From: Deltaproteobacteria bacterium
GTDB taxonomy: Bacteria > Myxococcota_A > UBA796 > UBA2385
Direction: 5' to 3'
Assembly: GCA_947462115.1 (NCBI GenBank)
Contig: CANHON010000009.1
Span: forward strand, 1 to 25,844
Length of the DNA: 25,844 bases
Each line of letters opens with the position of its first letter. The first letter of the stretch is position 1. A program made the position numbers and the translations under genes. The notes below the pieces were generated by a model, which saw only the letters and a list, made by a program, of their open reading frames with translations, was not told the DNA's origin and did not search any database. Shown here piece after piece: positions 1-7,535 of this stretch.

Positions 1-482
1 ATGTTCCGAAACTCGTGCGCGAAGCCGCGGATGAGCAGGGAGCCCTCGGTGAGCCGGTCCACCCGCCGACGGAGCTCCAAGACCTCGGCGGTCTGCGCGG
101 CGGCGAGCTCCAGCCGTGCGGCGCGATCCACCACCATCAAGGGGGCCAAGGCCGCGTCGAGCTTTGGGGCGCTCTCGACCATCAGCACGAGCGAGGTGCG
201 ACCCTCGCTGAGCTCCAAGCTGTCACCGGCGCCGAGCCCGGCGGCGGCCCACCACGTGCAGGGCTCGGGCGCGAGCTCCGATCCGGCGGCAGCCCCGCAC
301 AGCATCCGCGCGCCGATCTCCGTGCGAAGCACGATCGCAGCGCGGCGACCACAGGCCTCCAGCGCCTGCAGCAGGAGGTCGCCCAGCCCTCGCGCCCCCA
401 TCCCGGAGCGGCTCGCGCGGGCGAGCAGGGGCGTCACTGCCCGGAGCTGAGCATCGACGGACTCGTCGGTAGGGGCGGCCAT
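1..482 (-). CDS. Sensor histidine kinase, N-terminal part (runs off the left edge)
   Basis: An open minus-strand frame runs without a stop from ATG 480-482 to base 1 (160 residues visible). The last residues read LLIRGFAHEFRN, which fits the phospho-acceptor H-box of HisKA kinases (H-E-x-R-N), with His at about residue 156. The part before it looks like a small GAF-like sensor domain (about 15-125) joined by a short helix rich in Leu, Glu and Arg. No membrane segment is visible, so a cytoplasmic sensor is likely. I chose ATG 482 over ATG 488 because a GAGG lies 6 nt upstream of 482 but abuts 488. It lies 85 nt downstream of the barrel-like gene on the same strand and may share its transcript. 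The ATPase domain lies outside the window, so the kinase call rests on the H-box and the domain order. Confidence 0.72.
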   Translation of the reverse strand, partial: MAAPTDESVDAQLRAVTPLLARASRSGMGARGLGDLLLQALEACGRRAAIVLRTEIGARMLCGAAAGSELAPEPCTWWAAAGLGAGDSLELSEGRTSLVLMVESAPKLDAALAPLMVVDRAARLELAAAQTAEVLELRRRVDRLTEGSLLIRGFAHEFRN

Positions 483-567
483 AACCATCCTCGGGGGTCG
501 GTCCACGCCGAGCCCCCGTTGGGGTGCTGGGCGGGCGCTGCGAACAGCGGCTCCACGGGCCTCGGGG

Positions 568-1320
568 CTACTTGCCCTTCTTGCCTTTCTTGCCGTTCTT
601 GCTCTGACCTTCGCGGTTCTTGAAGTCGCCCCAGTAGCCGCTGAGCTCGAAGCCAAGCTGGACGTACTGCAGCGGGTTGAACCCGATGCCGATCTGCGCC
701 TCCTGGGAGACGCCGTCCTTGTCGTCGTAGTACAGCGTTTGGTTGCCCGGGATCGGGAGCTGACCGAACAAGGCGAGCTCGACCATGTACTTGTTGAGGC
801 GGTAGTCGCCGCCCGCGTGCACGCGCAAGGGATAGGTCTGGGCCTTGTAGAGCGCGTTGTAGTCGATCTGCTCGACGCCCTCGGCCACCTCGGGGTTGTC
901 GCTCTTGAAGGTCATGCCGCCGATGCCGATGCCGCCGCCGACGAAGGCGGAGATGCGCCCCTCGTTGAGCAGCGACTTGTCGATCTCCAGCGTGATCTGG
1001 CGGCTCGTGTAGTTGCTGCCAAAGCCGAGCTGCCCGCGCAGGGCGCCGCGCCAGGTGCGGTTGGCGTAGATGAGGCCGCGCACGCCGATGGCCGCGTCGC
1101 CCCGGACTTGGCTGAAGTAGTCGTCGCTCAAGGTCTTCTCGTTCTCGTCGAGGAGATCCGTGGGCGCAGTCTCGCCGGACTTGAGGCGGGGCAAGGTCGA
1201 GGGGAAGTTGCCTGGCAGCAAGATCGTCGAGAACGTGGGGCCAACGCCCCACATCGGCGGCGCGAGATCGCTCGCGTGGGCGGTCGAGCTCAGGGCGAGG
1301 CCAAGAAGGAGTGGAAGCAT
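568..1320 (-). CDS. Predicted outer-membrane beta-barrel or surface protein, function unknown
   Basis: The product has 250 residues. A short signal peptide (about 1-16, ending AHA) precedes a mature part rich in Gly, Tyr, Phe and alternating polar/apolar strands. Examples are the segments around 75-110 (GVRGLIYANRTWRGALRG) and 125-137 (AFVGGGIGIGGMTF). This pattern suits an outer-membrane barrel of 8-10 strands. The last residues form a Lys/Gly tail (GKKGKKGK), unusual for a barrel, which normally ends in an aromatic residue; the tail may be a periplasmic extension. ATG 1318-1320 directly follows the TGA of the upstream gene (TGAATG), and a GGGAG lies about 5 nt before it, so the two are very probably translationally coupled. 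I recognise no family. The secretion signal is solid; the barrel call is inference from composition. Confidence 0.7.
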   Translation of the reverse strand: MLPLLLGLALSSTAHASDLAPPMWGVGPTFSTILLPGNFPSTLPRLKSGETAPTDLLDENEKTLSDDYFSQVRGDAAIGVRGLIYANRTWRGALRGQLGFGSNYTSRQITLEIDKSLLNEGRISAFVGGGIGIGGMTFKSDNPEVAEGVEQIDYNALYKAQTYPLRVHAGGDYRLNKYMVELALFGQLPIPGNQTLYYDDKDGVSQEAQIGIGFNPLQYVQLGFELSGYWGDFKNREGQSKNGKKGKKGK

Positions 1321-2076
1321 TCAGTCTCCCTGCGGGGCCGGCCCCTCAGGGGTCGGCGGTGGCTGCGTGGATGGGGCTCCGCCGGCGGTCGCTGCGGCGC
1401 CGGCGTCATCGGGTCGGATGATCACCGGCTCGACCAAGCCGTGACGACGCGCCCGGGTAGATACTTCGATTCGGTGGGTGATGCCGGCTTGCACGGTGAA
1501 TTCTTGGGTCGTGAAGGTGTACTTGCCCGCAGGGAGCATCCCTCGGAAGATACCGTCTCGTTCGACCTTTTTCTGCGCCTCTTCGACCGCCTTGCGCTGG
1601 TAGGGGTCGAGCGGCATCTCGCTGATCGCCAATGTGGAGCCCCGCGGCGGCACGCAGATGAGCTCGACCCGGCCGTAGTGGTTGTCGATGTCCCACAGCC
1701 AGTCCACGACGTCTTTCGGCTCTTTGCGGGCCGACTTGAGCGCTCGCCACAGCCGCTCGTGGGTGGCCGAGACATCGCCCAGCTCCCGGGCGGCGTAGGC
1801 GCCGTTGAGGAAGTCCTTCTCGTTGAGGTCGACCCCGAGGCGCTCCATGTCGCGGTACTTGCGCTCGACACCGTCCCAGATGCCGCGCTCCATGAGGCGC
1901 TTGATCTCGTCCGAGATTCGGTCCTTTTCAGCGAGCAGGCGCTCTCGGTCTTCGGGGCTCATGGGGGCCGGCGCATCGGCTGCGCTCGCCGCCCCGGCGA
2001 TGACGCTGAGGGACAGAGCGGAGCAAATCGCCAGCACGACCGGCCCCAAGCGGGAACTGCGGGCGCGTTGTGTCAT
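1321..2076 (-). CDS. Secreted protein with coiled coil and a beta-sandwich-like domain, function unknown
   Basis: The product has 251 residues. A signal peptide with a long hydrophobic core (about 11-30) ends in ASA-AD near residue 33. A charged coiled coil (about 40-80) follows, then a helical part that could be a TPR-like pair (85-130). A beta-rich region (about 135-207) contains GMLPAGKYTFTTQEFTVQAG, which resembles PEGA or carboxypeptidase-regulatory-like modules. The last 40 residues are Pro/Ala/Gly-rich and probably disordered. A longer frame opens at 2193, but I chose ATG 2076 because GGAGGAG lies 5 nt before it and the signal peptide starts there. It is first of a minus-strand set, fused stop-to-start with the barrel-like gene, so the two may work together in the envelope. 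No family could be named. Confidence 0.72.
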   Translation of the reverse strand: MTQRARSSRLGPVVLAICSALSLSVIAGAASAADAPAPMSPEDRERLLAEKDRISDEIKRLMERGIWDGVERKYRDMERLGVDLNEKDFLNGAYAARELGDVSATHERLWRALKSARKEPKDVVDWLWDIDNHYGRVELICVPPRGSTLAISEMPLDPYQRKAVEEAQKKVERDGIFRGMLPAGKYTFTTQEFTVQAGITHRIEVSTRARRHGLVEPVIIRPDDAGAAATAGGAPSTQPPPTPEGPAPQGD

Positions 2077-2196
2077 GGTGACTCCTCCTCGTCGGCTCGG
2101 GGTGTATCCAGTTTTTGGCGCGCGGGGCGGGCGGGCCGCGGCGGCCACGCTCGACACCCCGACCCTCGCCCACATTGCCCTTCTTTGGCTCATTTT

Positions 2197-2238
2197 GATC
2201 GTGCCACCCGCGGGTGGCGGGCCGGTCCGGGCACGATC
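2197..2238. promoter_or_regulatory. Nested palindromes in a divergent promoter region
   Basis: A perfect 9-bp inverted repeat, GATCGTGCC (2197-2205) and GGCACGATC (2230-2238), flanks a perfect 14-bp palindrome CCACCCGCGGGTGG (2204-2217). It lies between two divergent genes, 26 bp before the GTG of the phosphopantetheinyl transferase. It could be an operator for either direction or a hairpin in the 5' leader of the plus-strand gene. No convincing -35/-10 pair was found near it, so the role is open. Confidence 0.45.
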
Positions 2239-2263
2239 GGGGGGATTCGGTTAGACGGCGGGG

Positions 2264-3076
2264 GTGACTGAGACGCCGCCGATCCCCTCCCCTGCCGCTG
2301 AGCCGTCCGCGGCGCAGCCGGGAGCGCCGTCCGAGGCCGCCAGCCCCACCATCCCCGCGCAGGTCGAGTGTGTGCCGGTCGGCCAAGCCTGGGGGCGCCC
2401 CTACGAGGTCGTGTACCGCGACGCGCTGCCCTACGGTGTGGTGGCGGGCGTCGTGCTCCCGGGGGACGGCAGCGAGGTCCCGGCCTGGGCCCTGGCGCGC
2501 CTCCACCCGGAGGAGCAGCAGATCGCGGCGGAGCTTCGGGGTTATCGGCAGGGCGCCTTCGTCGGCGGCCGCCTCGCCTGCCGGGCCGCCCTCGAAGCCC
2601 TCGGCGCGCCGGCCTCGCCCATCTTGATGGAGGGTCGCGGGGCCCCGCGGCCGCCGGCGGGGGTCTCGGTCTCGATCTCTCACAAAAGCCACCTCGCGGT
2701 CGCCATCGTCGCCCGCGCCGATCTGGGCCAGCTCGGGCTCGATCTGGAGGAGCTGGGCCCGGCCCGCCCGCATGTGGCGCGGGTCGTCCTCACCCCGGCC
2801 GAGCTGGAGGCCGTGGGGCGGCTGCCCGAAGACCGGCGTTGGATCGCCACCCTCCTCCGCTTCTCGATCAAAGAGGCGGTCTACAAGGCCATCGCGCCGC
2901 GGCTGCAGCGCTACGTCGGCTTTGACGAGGCGGAGGTCACGATCCGCGTGGACGGCACCGCCAGCGTGCAGCTTCAGCTCAGCTGCGGCACCGCGTCGCC
3001 CCAGGTCGAGGCGCGCTACACGTGGCTGGATGGCGGGGTGCTCTCGACCGTGCGCGCCCGCTGGTCCGATTCCTGA
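2264..3076 (+). CDS. 4'-phosphopantetheinyl transferase, EntD/Sfp superfamily
   Basis: The enzyme moves the 4'-phosphopantetheine arm of coenzyme A onto a serine of an acyl or peptidyl carrier protein. All family motifs are present in order: GGRLACRAAL (101-110), SISHK (137-141), the metal-binding LGLDLEEL with Asp160 and Glu162, and FSIKEAVYKAI (200-210) with Glu204 and Lys208. The spacing and the KEAVYKA form fit the EntD-type group. The length of 270 includes a Pro/Ala-rich N-terminal extension of about 35 residues, probably disordered. The start is a GTG with only a G-rich stretch before it, so the true start could lie further in. No polyketide, peptide or fatty-acid synthase gene is nearby, so the carrier-protein partner is encoded elsewhere. 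Confidence 0.9.
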   Translation: MTETPPIPSPAAEPSAAQPGAPSEAASPTIPAQVECVPVGQAWGRPYEVVYRDALPYGVVAGVVLPGDGSEVPAWALARLHPEEQQIAAELRGYRQGAFVGGRLACRAALEALGAPASPILMEGRGAPRPPAGVSVSISHKSHLAVAIVARADLGQLGLDLEELGPARPHVARVVLTPAELEAVGRLPEDRRWIATLLRFSIKEAVYKAIAPRLQRYVGFDEAEVTIRVDGTASVQLQLSCGTASPQVEARYTWLDGGVLSTVRARWSDS

Positions 3077-3284
3077 GGCAAGCAAAGGGCCGTAGATGGC
3101 CTCTGTGACGTTATAGTGGTTAATCCTGGGCGCCCCGGCGCCGGCAAGCGATAGAGTCAGAAACCTCGGGAGGCGCGGCAGGGCGCCCGATGCACCGCAG
3201 GCCCTGGGCGGCGCGGGCGCTCGGGCGGCGGGCCGCCGGGCCACCACTTGCTCCCCGCAGCCACGCGCGGGTGAGAGGCACACG

Positions 3285-4184
3285 ATGTCGGAGAACCAAG
3301 CCCCGAACCCCCAGCAGCTGTTCAAGCAATGGCAGAACGGCGACGCGGAGGCCGGTCAGGCGATGGCGAGCATGGTCACCGATTGGTACTACGCCATCAC
3401 CGCCGTTCGCCTCGGGGATCGGCGTGGGCGCGAACCCTTGGAGCGTGCCTGCGCCGCCTTCGCCGCGGGGATCACCACCGTCTCGCGGTCGGGTGAGCTG
3501 GTCGAGTGGGCGCACAGCGTCGTGCAGCGCGAGCTGAACGCGGCCGGGATGCGCACCGAAGGCGGGGATTTTCCCAACGCCCTCACCCACCAGCGCTCCC
3601 CCACCGAGCTGCTCGCCCGTGCCCGCGCCGGGCTGAGCCAGGAGCAGGTGGAGCTGCTGCACCTCGCCTTCGATCCGTCGGTGAGCCTCACCCGCCTGAT
3701 CGACGCCACCGAGGCCCGAGGGGGCTGGCCGCTCGCCCTGCTCGACGCCCGCTACGCCCTCAAGCGGCGGCTCCGGGAGGGCGAGGGCGTGAACTTCTCG
3801 GTCGCGCCCTCCAACCCCGATCTCGACCGGGCGCCGATGCCCCTCTACGAGGCGGCCCGGATGGCGAGCGCCGACGAGGAGCGGGTTTTTGAGCACTGGC
3901 TGCTCAGCGACCTGGACCTGTGTCGGGATGTCGCTGAATTCGCTACCTTTGCTCATGCCCTCCGCGCGGGCGCCTTCTCGCCCCTGCGGGCCGCCACGCC
4001 GGTCGCCCCGGCCCTTCGCCCGGCCTCGGCCGCCGCCGTCCGTCCGGCGCCCCCGGTCGCCGAGCCGCCCCCGGAAGAGGCGCTGCCCACGAAGCCGCCG
4101 ACCCGGCTCGTGATCGGCGCGGTCGTCGTGTTCTTGGTGGTCCTGGCGGCGATCGTGCTCTACATCGCGATCTATGGGTTTTGA
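3285..4184 (+). CDS. Tail-anchored membrane protein with sigma-factor-like helical regions
   Basis: The product has 299 residues, with one C-terminal membrane helix (about 275-296) and no signal peptide, so the body should be cytoplasmic. Residues 11-87 follow the pattern of sigma-70 region 2 of ECF factors: a GDAEAG start, a WYYAI helix, an LERACAAFAAGI helix and an ELVEWAHSVVQREL helix. Residues 106-164 resemble region 4 (LLARARAGLSQEQVELLHLAF, then a helix ending in ALKRRLRE). Residues 197-222 (EERVFEHWLLSDLDLCRDVAEF) recall an anti-sigma helix but keep only one Cys. A Pro/Ala-rich linker (235-272) follows. GAGAGG sits 6 nt before ATG 3285. The gene overlaps the next by 11 nt, so the two are surely co-translated. 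The sigma resemblance is my inference; an unrelated helical protein is possible. Confidence 0.78.
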   Translation: MSENQAPNPQQLFKQWQNGDAEAGQAMASMVTDWYYAITAVRLGDRRGREPLERACAAFAAGITTVSRSGELVEWAHSVVQRELNAAGMRTEGGDFPNALTHQRSPTELLARARAGLSQEQVELLHLAFDPSVSLTRLIDATEARGGWPLALLDARYALKRRLREGEGVNFSVAPSNPDLDRAPMPLYEAARMASADEERVFEHWLLSDLDLCRDVAEFATFAHALRAGAFSPLRAATPVAPALRPASAAAVRPAPPVAEPPPEEALPTKPPTRLVIGAVVVFLVVLAAIVLYIAIYGF

Positions 4185-5013
4185 GCGCTGGGCGCGGGGC
4201 CCCGGCCGGTCCCCCGCCCAAGACGAGGCTGGCTTGACGCCGTGGGAGTTTGAGCCGGCCCTGCTGGCCGACCTTCGCCTCGGCGTGGCCAGTCAGGCGC
4301 TCGACGATGGGCAGCCGGAGCGCGCCCTGGTCGAGGCGGAGCAGCTCCTCCGTCGGCACCCCGACGATCTTCAGGCCCTGGGCGTGGTCGGTCGGGCCGC
4401 GATCCTCGTGGGGGACGGCGACATGGCGGCCGCGGCGCTCTCGCGGGTCGTCGGCGAAGACGAGGCCAACGCGGACGGGTGGTCTCTGTACTCGCTGGCC
4501 TTAACCCTGGGCTTTCGGTATGAAGAGGGTCGCCTGGCGGCCCTGCAGGCCGTGGAGCTCGACCCCGAGCTGGCGGTCGCTTGGCATCACCTCGCGTTGG
4601 CGCAGGAGCGGCTGGGCGAAGAGCTCGCGGCCCGGCGCTCCTTCCGGCGTGCGGCGGCGCTGGCCCCGACGGTGCTCCCGCGGCCCCGGGTCTGGTCGGA
4701 GCTCACCTGGGCCCGGTGCTTGGAGGCGGCGCGTGACAAGCTCCCGCTCTCCTCTCGGTTGTTTTATCAACGGGTTCCGGTGTGCTGGCGCGACCTCCCG
4801 GCGGTGGAGGACCTGCCGGACGGCGCCACCGGCCTCAGCCCCTTCGCCGGCGCCTACGCCAGCCTCCCCGACGACGATGGCGAGCGTCTGCCGGAGTGTA
4901 TCGTGCTGTTCCGGCGAAACCTCGCGCGCGGCGCGGCCGACGCCCCCCAGCTCACCGAGCGGATCTTCCTGGCGCTCCGGACGCAGGCGGTCGGATGGAT
5001 GCGCGGCGGCTGA
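4174..5013 (+). CDS. TPR protein with a C-terminal zincin-like domain lacking the HExxH site
   Basis: The product has 279 residues. Residues 33-165 form three to four TPR repeats, with a typical end at YEEGRLAALQAVELDPELA. From about 180 the sequence follows the small zincin (Zincin_1/DUF1025) metallopeptidase family: a helix ending in LP, then VPVCWRDLPAVEDLP, a LSPFAGAYASLP stretch, and PECIVLFRRNLARGA before the last helix. In active members that helix carries HExGH; here it reads ERIFLALRTQAVGWMRGG and the protein stops. The His, Glu and second His are absent, and the C-terminal DEDD part is missing. A binding or scaffold role is therefore more likely than proteolysis. The start ATG overlaps the stop of the sigma-like membrane protein gene by 11 nt, which suggests a shared complex. 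Confidence 0.82.
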   Translation: MGFERWARGPGRSPAQDEAGLTPWEFEPALLADLRLGVASQALDDGQPERALVEAEQLLRRHPDDLQALGVVGRAAILVGDGDMAAAALSRVVGEDEANADGWSLYSLALTLGFRYEEGRLAALQAVELDPELAVAWHHLALAQERLGEELAARRSFRRAAALAPTVLPRPRVWSELTWARCLEAARDKLPLSSRLFYQRVPVCWRDLPAVEDLPDGATGLSPFAGAYASLPDDDGERLPECIVLFRRNLARGAADAPQLTERIFLALRTQAVGWMRGG

Positions 5014-5021
5014 TCCGCGCT

Positions 5022-5055
5022 GGCGCCCCTCGTCCGCGGTCCGGAGCCGGGCGCC
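5022..5055. terminator. GC-rich hairpin between convergent genes
   Basis: GGCGCCC (5022-5028) and GGGCGCC (5049-5055) can form a perfect 7-bp stem between the convergent TPR gene and guaA. There is no T run on either side, so it is at best a weak or factor-assisted terminator. Confidence 0.3.
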
Positions 5056-5077
5056 TCAGCCGCGCGCCGCCGCCGCC

Positions 5078-5113
5078 CTCACTCCCACGCTCACTCCCTC
5101 GCTCACTCCCACT
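5078..5113. repeat. Three imperfect 12-bp tandem repeats at the guaA 3' end
   Basis: CTCACTCCCACG, CTCACTCCCTCG and CTCACTCCCACT lie head to tail at 5078-5089, 5090-5101 and 5102-5113. The last copy covers the guaA stop codon and the final codons. It looks like local slippage; no function is suggested. Confidence 0.75.
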
Positions 5114-6650
5114 CGATGGTCGCGGGCGGCTTGTTGCTGATGTCGTAGACGACGCGGTTGATGCCGCGCACCTCGTTGATGATGCGCGTGGAGATCCGCT
5201 CGAGCACGTCCCAGGGCAGGTGCGCGACCTGGGCGGTCATGCCGTCGGTGCTGTGAACGGCCCGCAGCGCGCAGGTCTCTTCGTAGGTGCGGGCGTCCCC
5301 CATGACGCCGACGCTCTTGACCGGGAGCAGCACCGCGAAGCTCTGCCAGAGGCTGCGCGTGAGGCCGGCCGCCTCCACCTCTTGCTCCACAATGGCGTCT
5401 GCGCGCTGCAACAGCGCGACACGGGCGGCCGTCACCTCCCCGAGCACCCGGACCGCGAGGCCCGGGCCGGGGAAGGGCTGGCGGTAGACCCGCTTGGGCG
5501 ACATCCCGAGGACGGTGCCGAGCGCCCGCACCTCGTCCTTGAACAGCTCCCGCATGGGCTCAATCAAGGCCATGCGCATCCGTTCGGGGAGGCCCCCGAC
5601 GTTGTGGTGGCTTTTGATGGTGGCGCTGGGGCCGCGGAAGCTGACCGACTCGATCACGTCCGGGTAGAGCGTGCCCTGGGCCAAAAAGTCGATGGACCCA
5701 TGGGCGGCGGCGAGCCGCTTGGCCTCGACCTCGAAGACCTCGATGAAGGCCTCGCCGATGATCTTCCGCTTGGCTTCGGGCTCGGTCACGCCCTGGAGCC
5801 GGCTGAGGAACAGCGCGCGGGCATCGACCACCACGAGGTCGAGCTCCGTGAACTCCTCGGCGACCGACGCTGCCTCATTGGCGCGCAGCACGCCATTGTC
5901 AACAAATACGCAGTGCAGCTGATGGCCGATCGCGCGGTGCAGCAGGGCCGCGGTCACGGCGGAGTCCACTCCGCCGGACATCGCGCAGATCACGTGCCGA
6001 TCGCCGACCTGCGCGCGGATCTTGGCCGACTGCTCGGAGATGAAGCCGCTCATCGACCAGTCCGCGACCGCCCCACAGACCTCCAAGGCGAAGCTGCGGA
6101 GCATGTCCGCGCCCTCGACCGTGTGGGTGACCTCGGGGTGAAACTGCACGCCCATCATCCGCCCGTCCGGCGAGCGCATCGAGGCCACCGGGCAGCTCGC
6201 CGTCCGCGCGAGGGTGTCCCAGCCCTCGGGCACGCGGGCGACCTGGTCGCCGTGGCTCATCCACACCCGAGTCGCGGGCTGGGTGTGCTTGAAAATGCCC
6301 TGGGGTGCGAGCACCTCGACGGTGGCCGGGCCGAACTCCCGGTGGTCCGCCCGCTGGACCTCGCCGCCGAGCAGGTGCGCCAACAGCTGCATGCCGTAGC
6401 AGATGCCCAAGACCGGGACGCCGAGCTGGAGCCACGCCGGGTCGAAGGGCGGCGCCTCGGCGTGATCCACGGAGCTCGGGCCGCCCGAGAGCACGAGGCC
6501 CCGGAGCCGCGGCGGCAGCGCGGGGGGCGGCGCATGGGTGCAGGGCCAGATCTCGCAGTAGACGCCAAGCTCGCGAATTCGACGCGCGATGAGCTGCGTG
6601 GTCTGGCTGCCAAAGTCGAGGATCAGGATCTGGTCGTGGCCTAGGTTCAT
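5103..6650 (-). CDS. guaA: GMP synthase (glutamine-hydrolysing)
   Basis: GuaA converts XMP, ATP and glutamine to GMP in the last step of guanine nucleotide synthesis in the cytoplasm. The 515 residues match the usual length. The class I glutamine amidotransferase half has the nucleophile Cys84 in GICYGMQLL and the His171/Glu173 pair in GVQFHPEV. The ATP-pyrophosphatase half has SGGVDS (225-230). The dimerisation domain ends in the canonical PPATIEWE. ATG 6648-6650 has GGAG 5 nt upstream. Only 66 nt separate it from the divergent xdhC start, so the two promoters must be very close or overlap; a 5-bp repeat GGTCG/CGACC lies in that gap near the guaA start. It ends facing the TPR/zincin-like gene. 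Confidence 0.98.
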   Translation of the reverse strand: MNLGHDQILILDFGSQTTQLIARRIRELGVYCEIWPCTHAPPPALPPRLRGLVLSGGPSSVDHAEAPPFDPAWLQLGVPVLGICYGMQLLAHLLGGEVQRADHREFGPATVEVLAPQGIFKHTQPATRVWMSHGDQVARVPEGWDTLARTASCPVASMRSPDGRMMGVQFHPEVTHTVEGADMLRSFALEVCGAVADWSMSGFISEQSAKIRAQVGDRHVICAMSGGVDSAVTAALLHRAIGHQLHCVFVDNGVLRANEAASVAEEFTELDLVVVDARALFLSRLQGVTEPEAKRKIIGEAFIEVFEVEAKRLAAAHGSIDFLAQGTLYPDVIESVSFRGPSATIKSHHNVGGLPERMRMALIEPMRELFKDEVRALGTVLGMSPKRVYRQPFPGPGLAVRVLGEVTAARVALLQRADAIVEQEVEAAGLTRSLWQSFAVLLPVKSVGVMGDARTYEETCALRAVHSTDGMTAQVAHLPWDVLERISTRIINEVRGINRVVYDISNKPPATIEWE

Positions 6651-6716
6651 GGTCGCTCCGGGTGGCCGACCCTAGCACCTCCATCGAGCCCGGCCGCCTC
6701 GAGATATGGGGCGCCT

Positions 6717-7535
6717 ATGCAAACATTGAAGCCCAGCGGGCGCGGCCCGGGGGTCGGCCTCGACCCGGTGTTGTTGGCGGCGGCGGCGGTCGGCGTCGGT
6801 GAGCGCAGCGCGGCGCTGGTCACGGTGGTCGGGGTCGATGGTTCGGCCCCCCGCCGGGCGGGCGCCCGCATGCTCGTCTACGAAGACGGGTCCATCCTCG
6901 GCACGGTCGGCGGGGGCGCTTTCGAGCACCGGCTGCGGGCCGAGGCGGCCGAGGCGATCACGGCGGGGCGACCGCGGCGGGTCAAGGTGCACCTGACGGT
7001 AGAGCTGGGCATGTGCTGCGGAGGTGCCATGGACGCGCTGGTGGAGCCCCTGGTGCCGGCGGATCGCCTCGTCATCCACGGCGCGGGGCACGTGGGGCGG
7101 GCCGTGGCAGAGCTGGCCGCTGGGCTTGATTTTGACGTGACGCTGGTGGACGATCGGGAGGAGTGGATCCAGGCCCCGGGCCTCCCCGATCGCGTGCGGC
7201 GGGTCGAAGGCGACAGCCTGCGCCTGTTGCCGAGCTTGCCCACCGGTCCGCGGGCGATGCACCTGATCGTGACCCACGACCACAGCATCGACCAGGCGCT
7301 GGTCGAGCGCTTGATGGGCGTCGAGCTCAAGTGGCTGGGCATGATCGGCAGCCGCACCAAAAGACAGCGCTTTAAGCTGCGCTTCGCCGCGGCCGGCGCG
7401 GACCTCGCGCGGTTTGAGGCGGTGCGCTGCCCGGTCGGCCTCGACATCGGCGCGGAGACCCCTGCCGAGATCGCGCTGAGCATCGTCGCGGAGCTGGTGG
7501 CCCTGCGCCGGTCAGGCGCCACTACGGCCGGATGA
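6717..7535 (+). CDS. xdhC: XdhC/CoxI family protein (molybdenum hydroxylase maturation factor)
   Basis: XdhC proteins bind molybdenum cofactor, help insert it into xanthine dehydrogenase and promote its sulfuration. The 272 residues show both family domains. The N-terminal XdhC_CoxI part has VVGVDGSAPRRAGARMLV, LGTVGGGAFEH and the conserved Cys pair at 100-101 (MCCGG). The C-terminal Rossmann-like part has HGAGHVGRA (121-129), VDDREEW (144-150) and LGMIGSRTKRQRF. The end, GLDIGAETPAEIALSIVAELVALR, is typical. No xdhA/xdhB or other molybdenum hydroxylase gene is in the window, so the partner is unlinked here or just not visible. Head-to-head placement with guaA fits a purine theme. The 3' end overlaps the next gene, on the opposite strand, by 14 nt. 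Confidence 0.93.
   Translation: MQTLKPSGRGPGVGLDPVLLAAAAVGVGERSAALVTVVGVDGSAPRRAGARMLVYEDGSILGTVGGGAFEHRLRAEAAEAITAGRPRRVKVHLTVELGMCCGGAMDALVEPLVPADRLVIHGAGHVGRAVAELAAGLDFDVTLVDDREEWIQAPGLPDRVRRVEGDSLRLLPSLPTGPRAMHLIVTHDHSIDQALVERLMGVELKWLGMIGSRTKRQRFKLRFAAAGADLARFEAVRCPVGLDIGAETPAEIALSIVAELVALRRSGATTAG

Noticed and set aside
739..2271. Long plus-strand open frame (510 codons) opposite the barrel-like and coiled-coil genes
   Set aside because: It is antisense to two genes with signal peptides, good SD sites and a tight stop-start junction. Its product is rich in Arg/Val/Asp with no recognisable motif, typical of shadow frames in GC-rich DNA.
5078..5113. Possible CRISPR-like short repeats
   Set aside because: The units are 12 bp, contiguous without spacers and imperfect, so this is a simple tandem repeat.
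4782..6644. Plus-strand open frame of 620 codons opposite guaA
   Set aside because: The minus strand carries a complete GMP synthase with all motifs. The antisense product is low-complexity His/Asp/Arg-rich.
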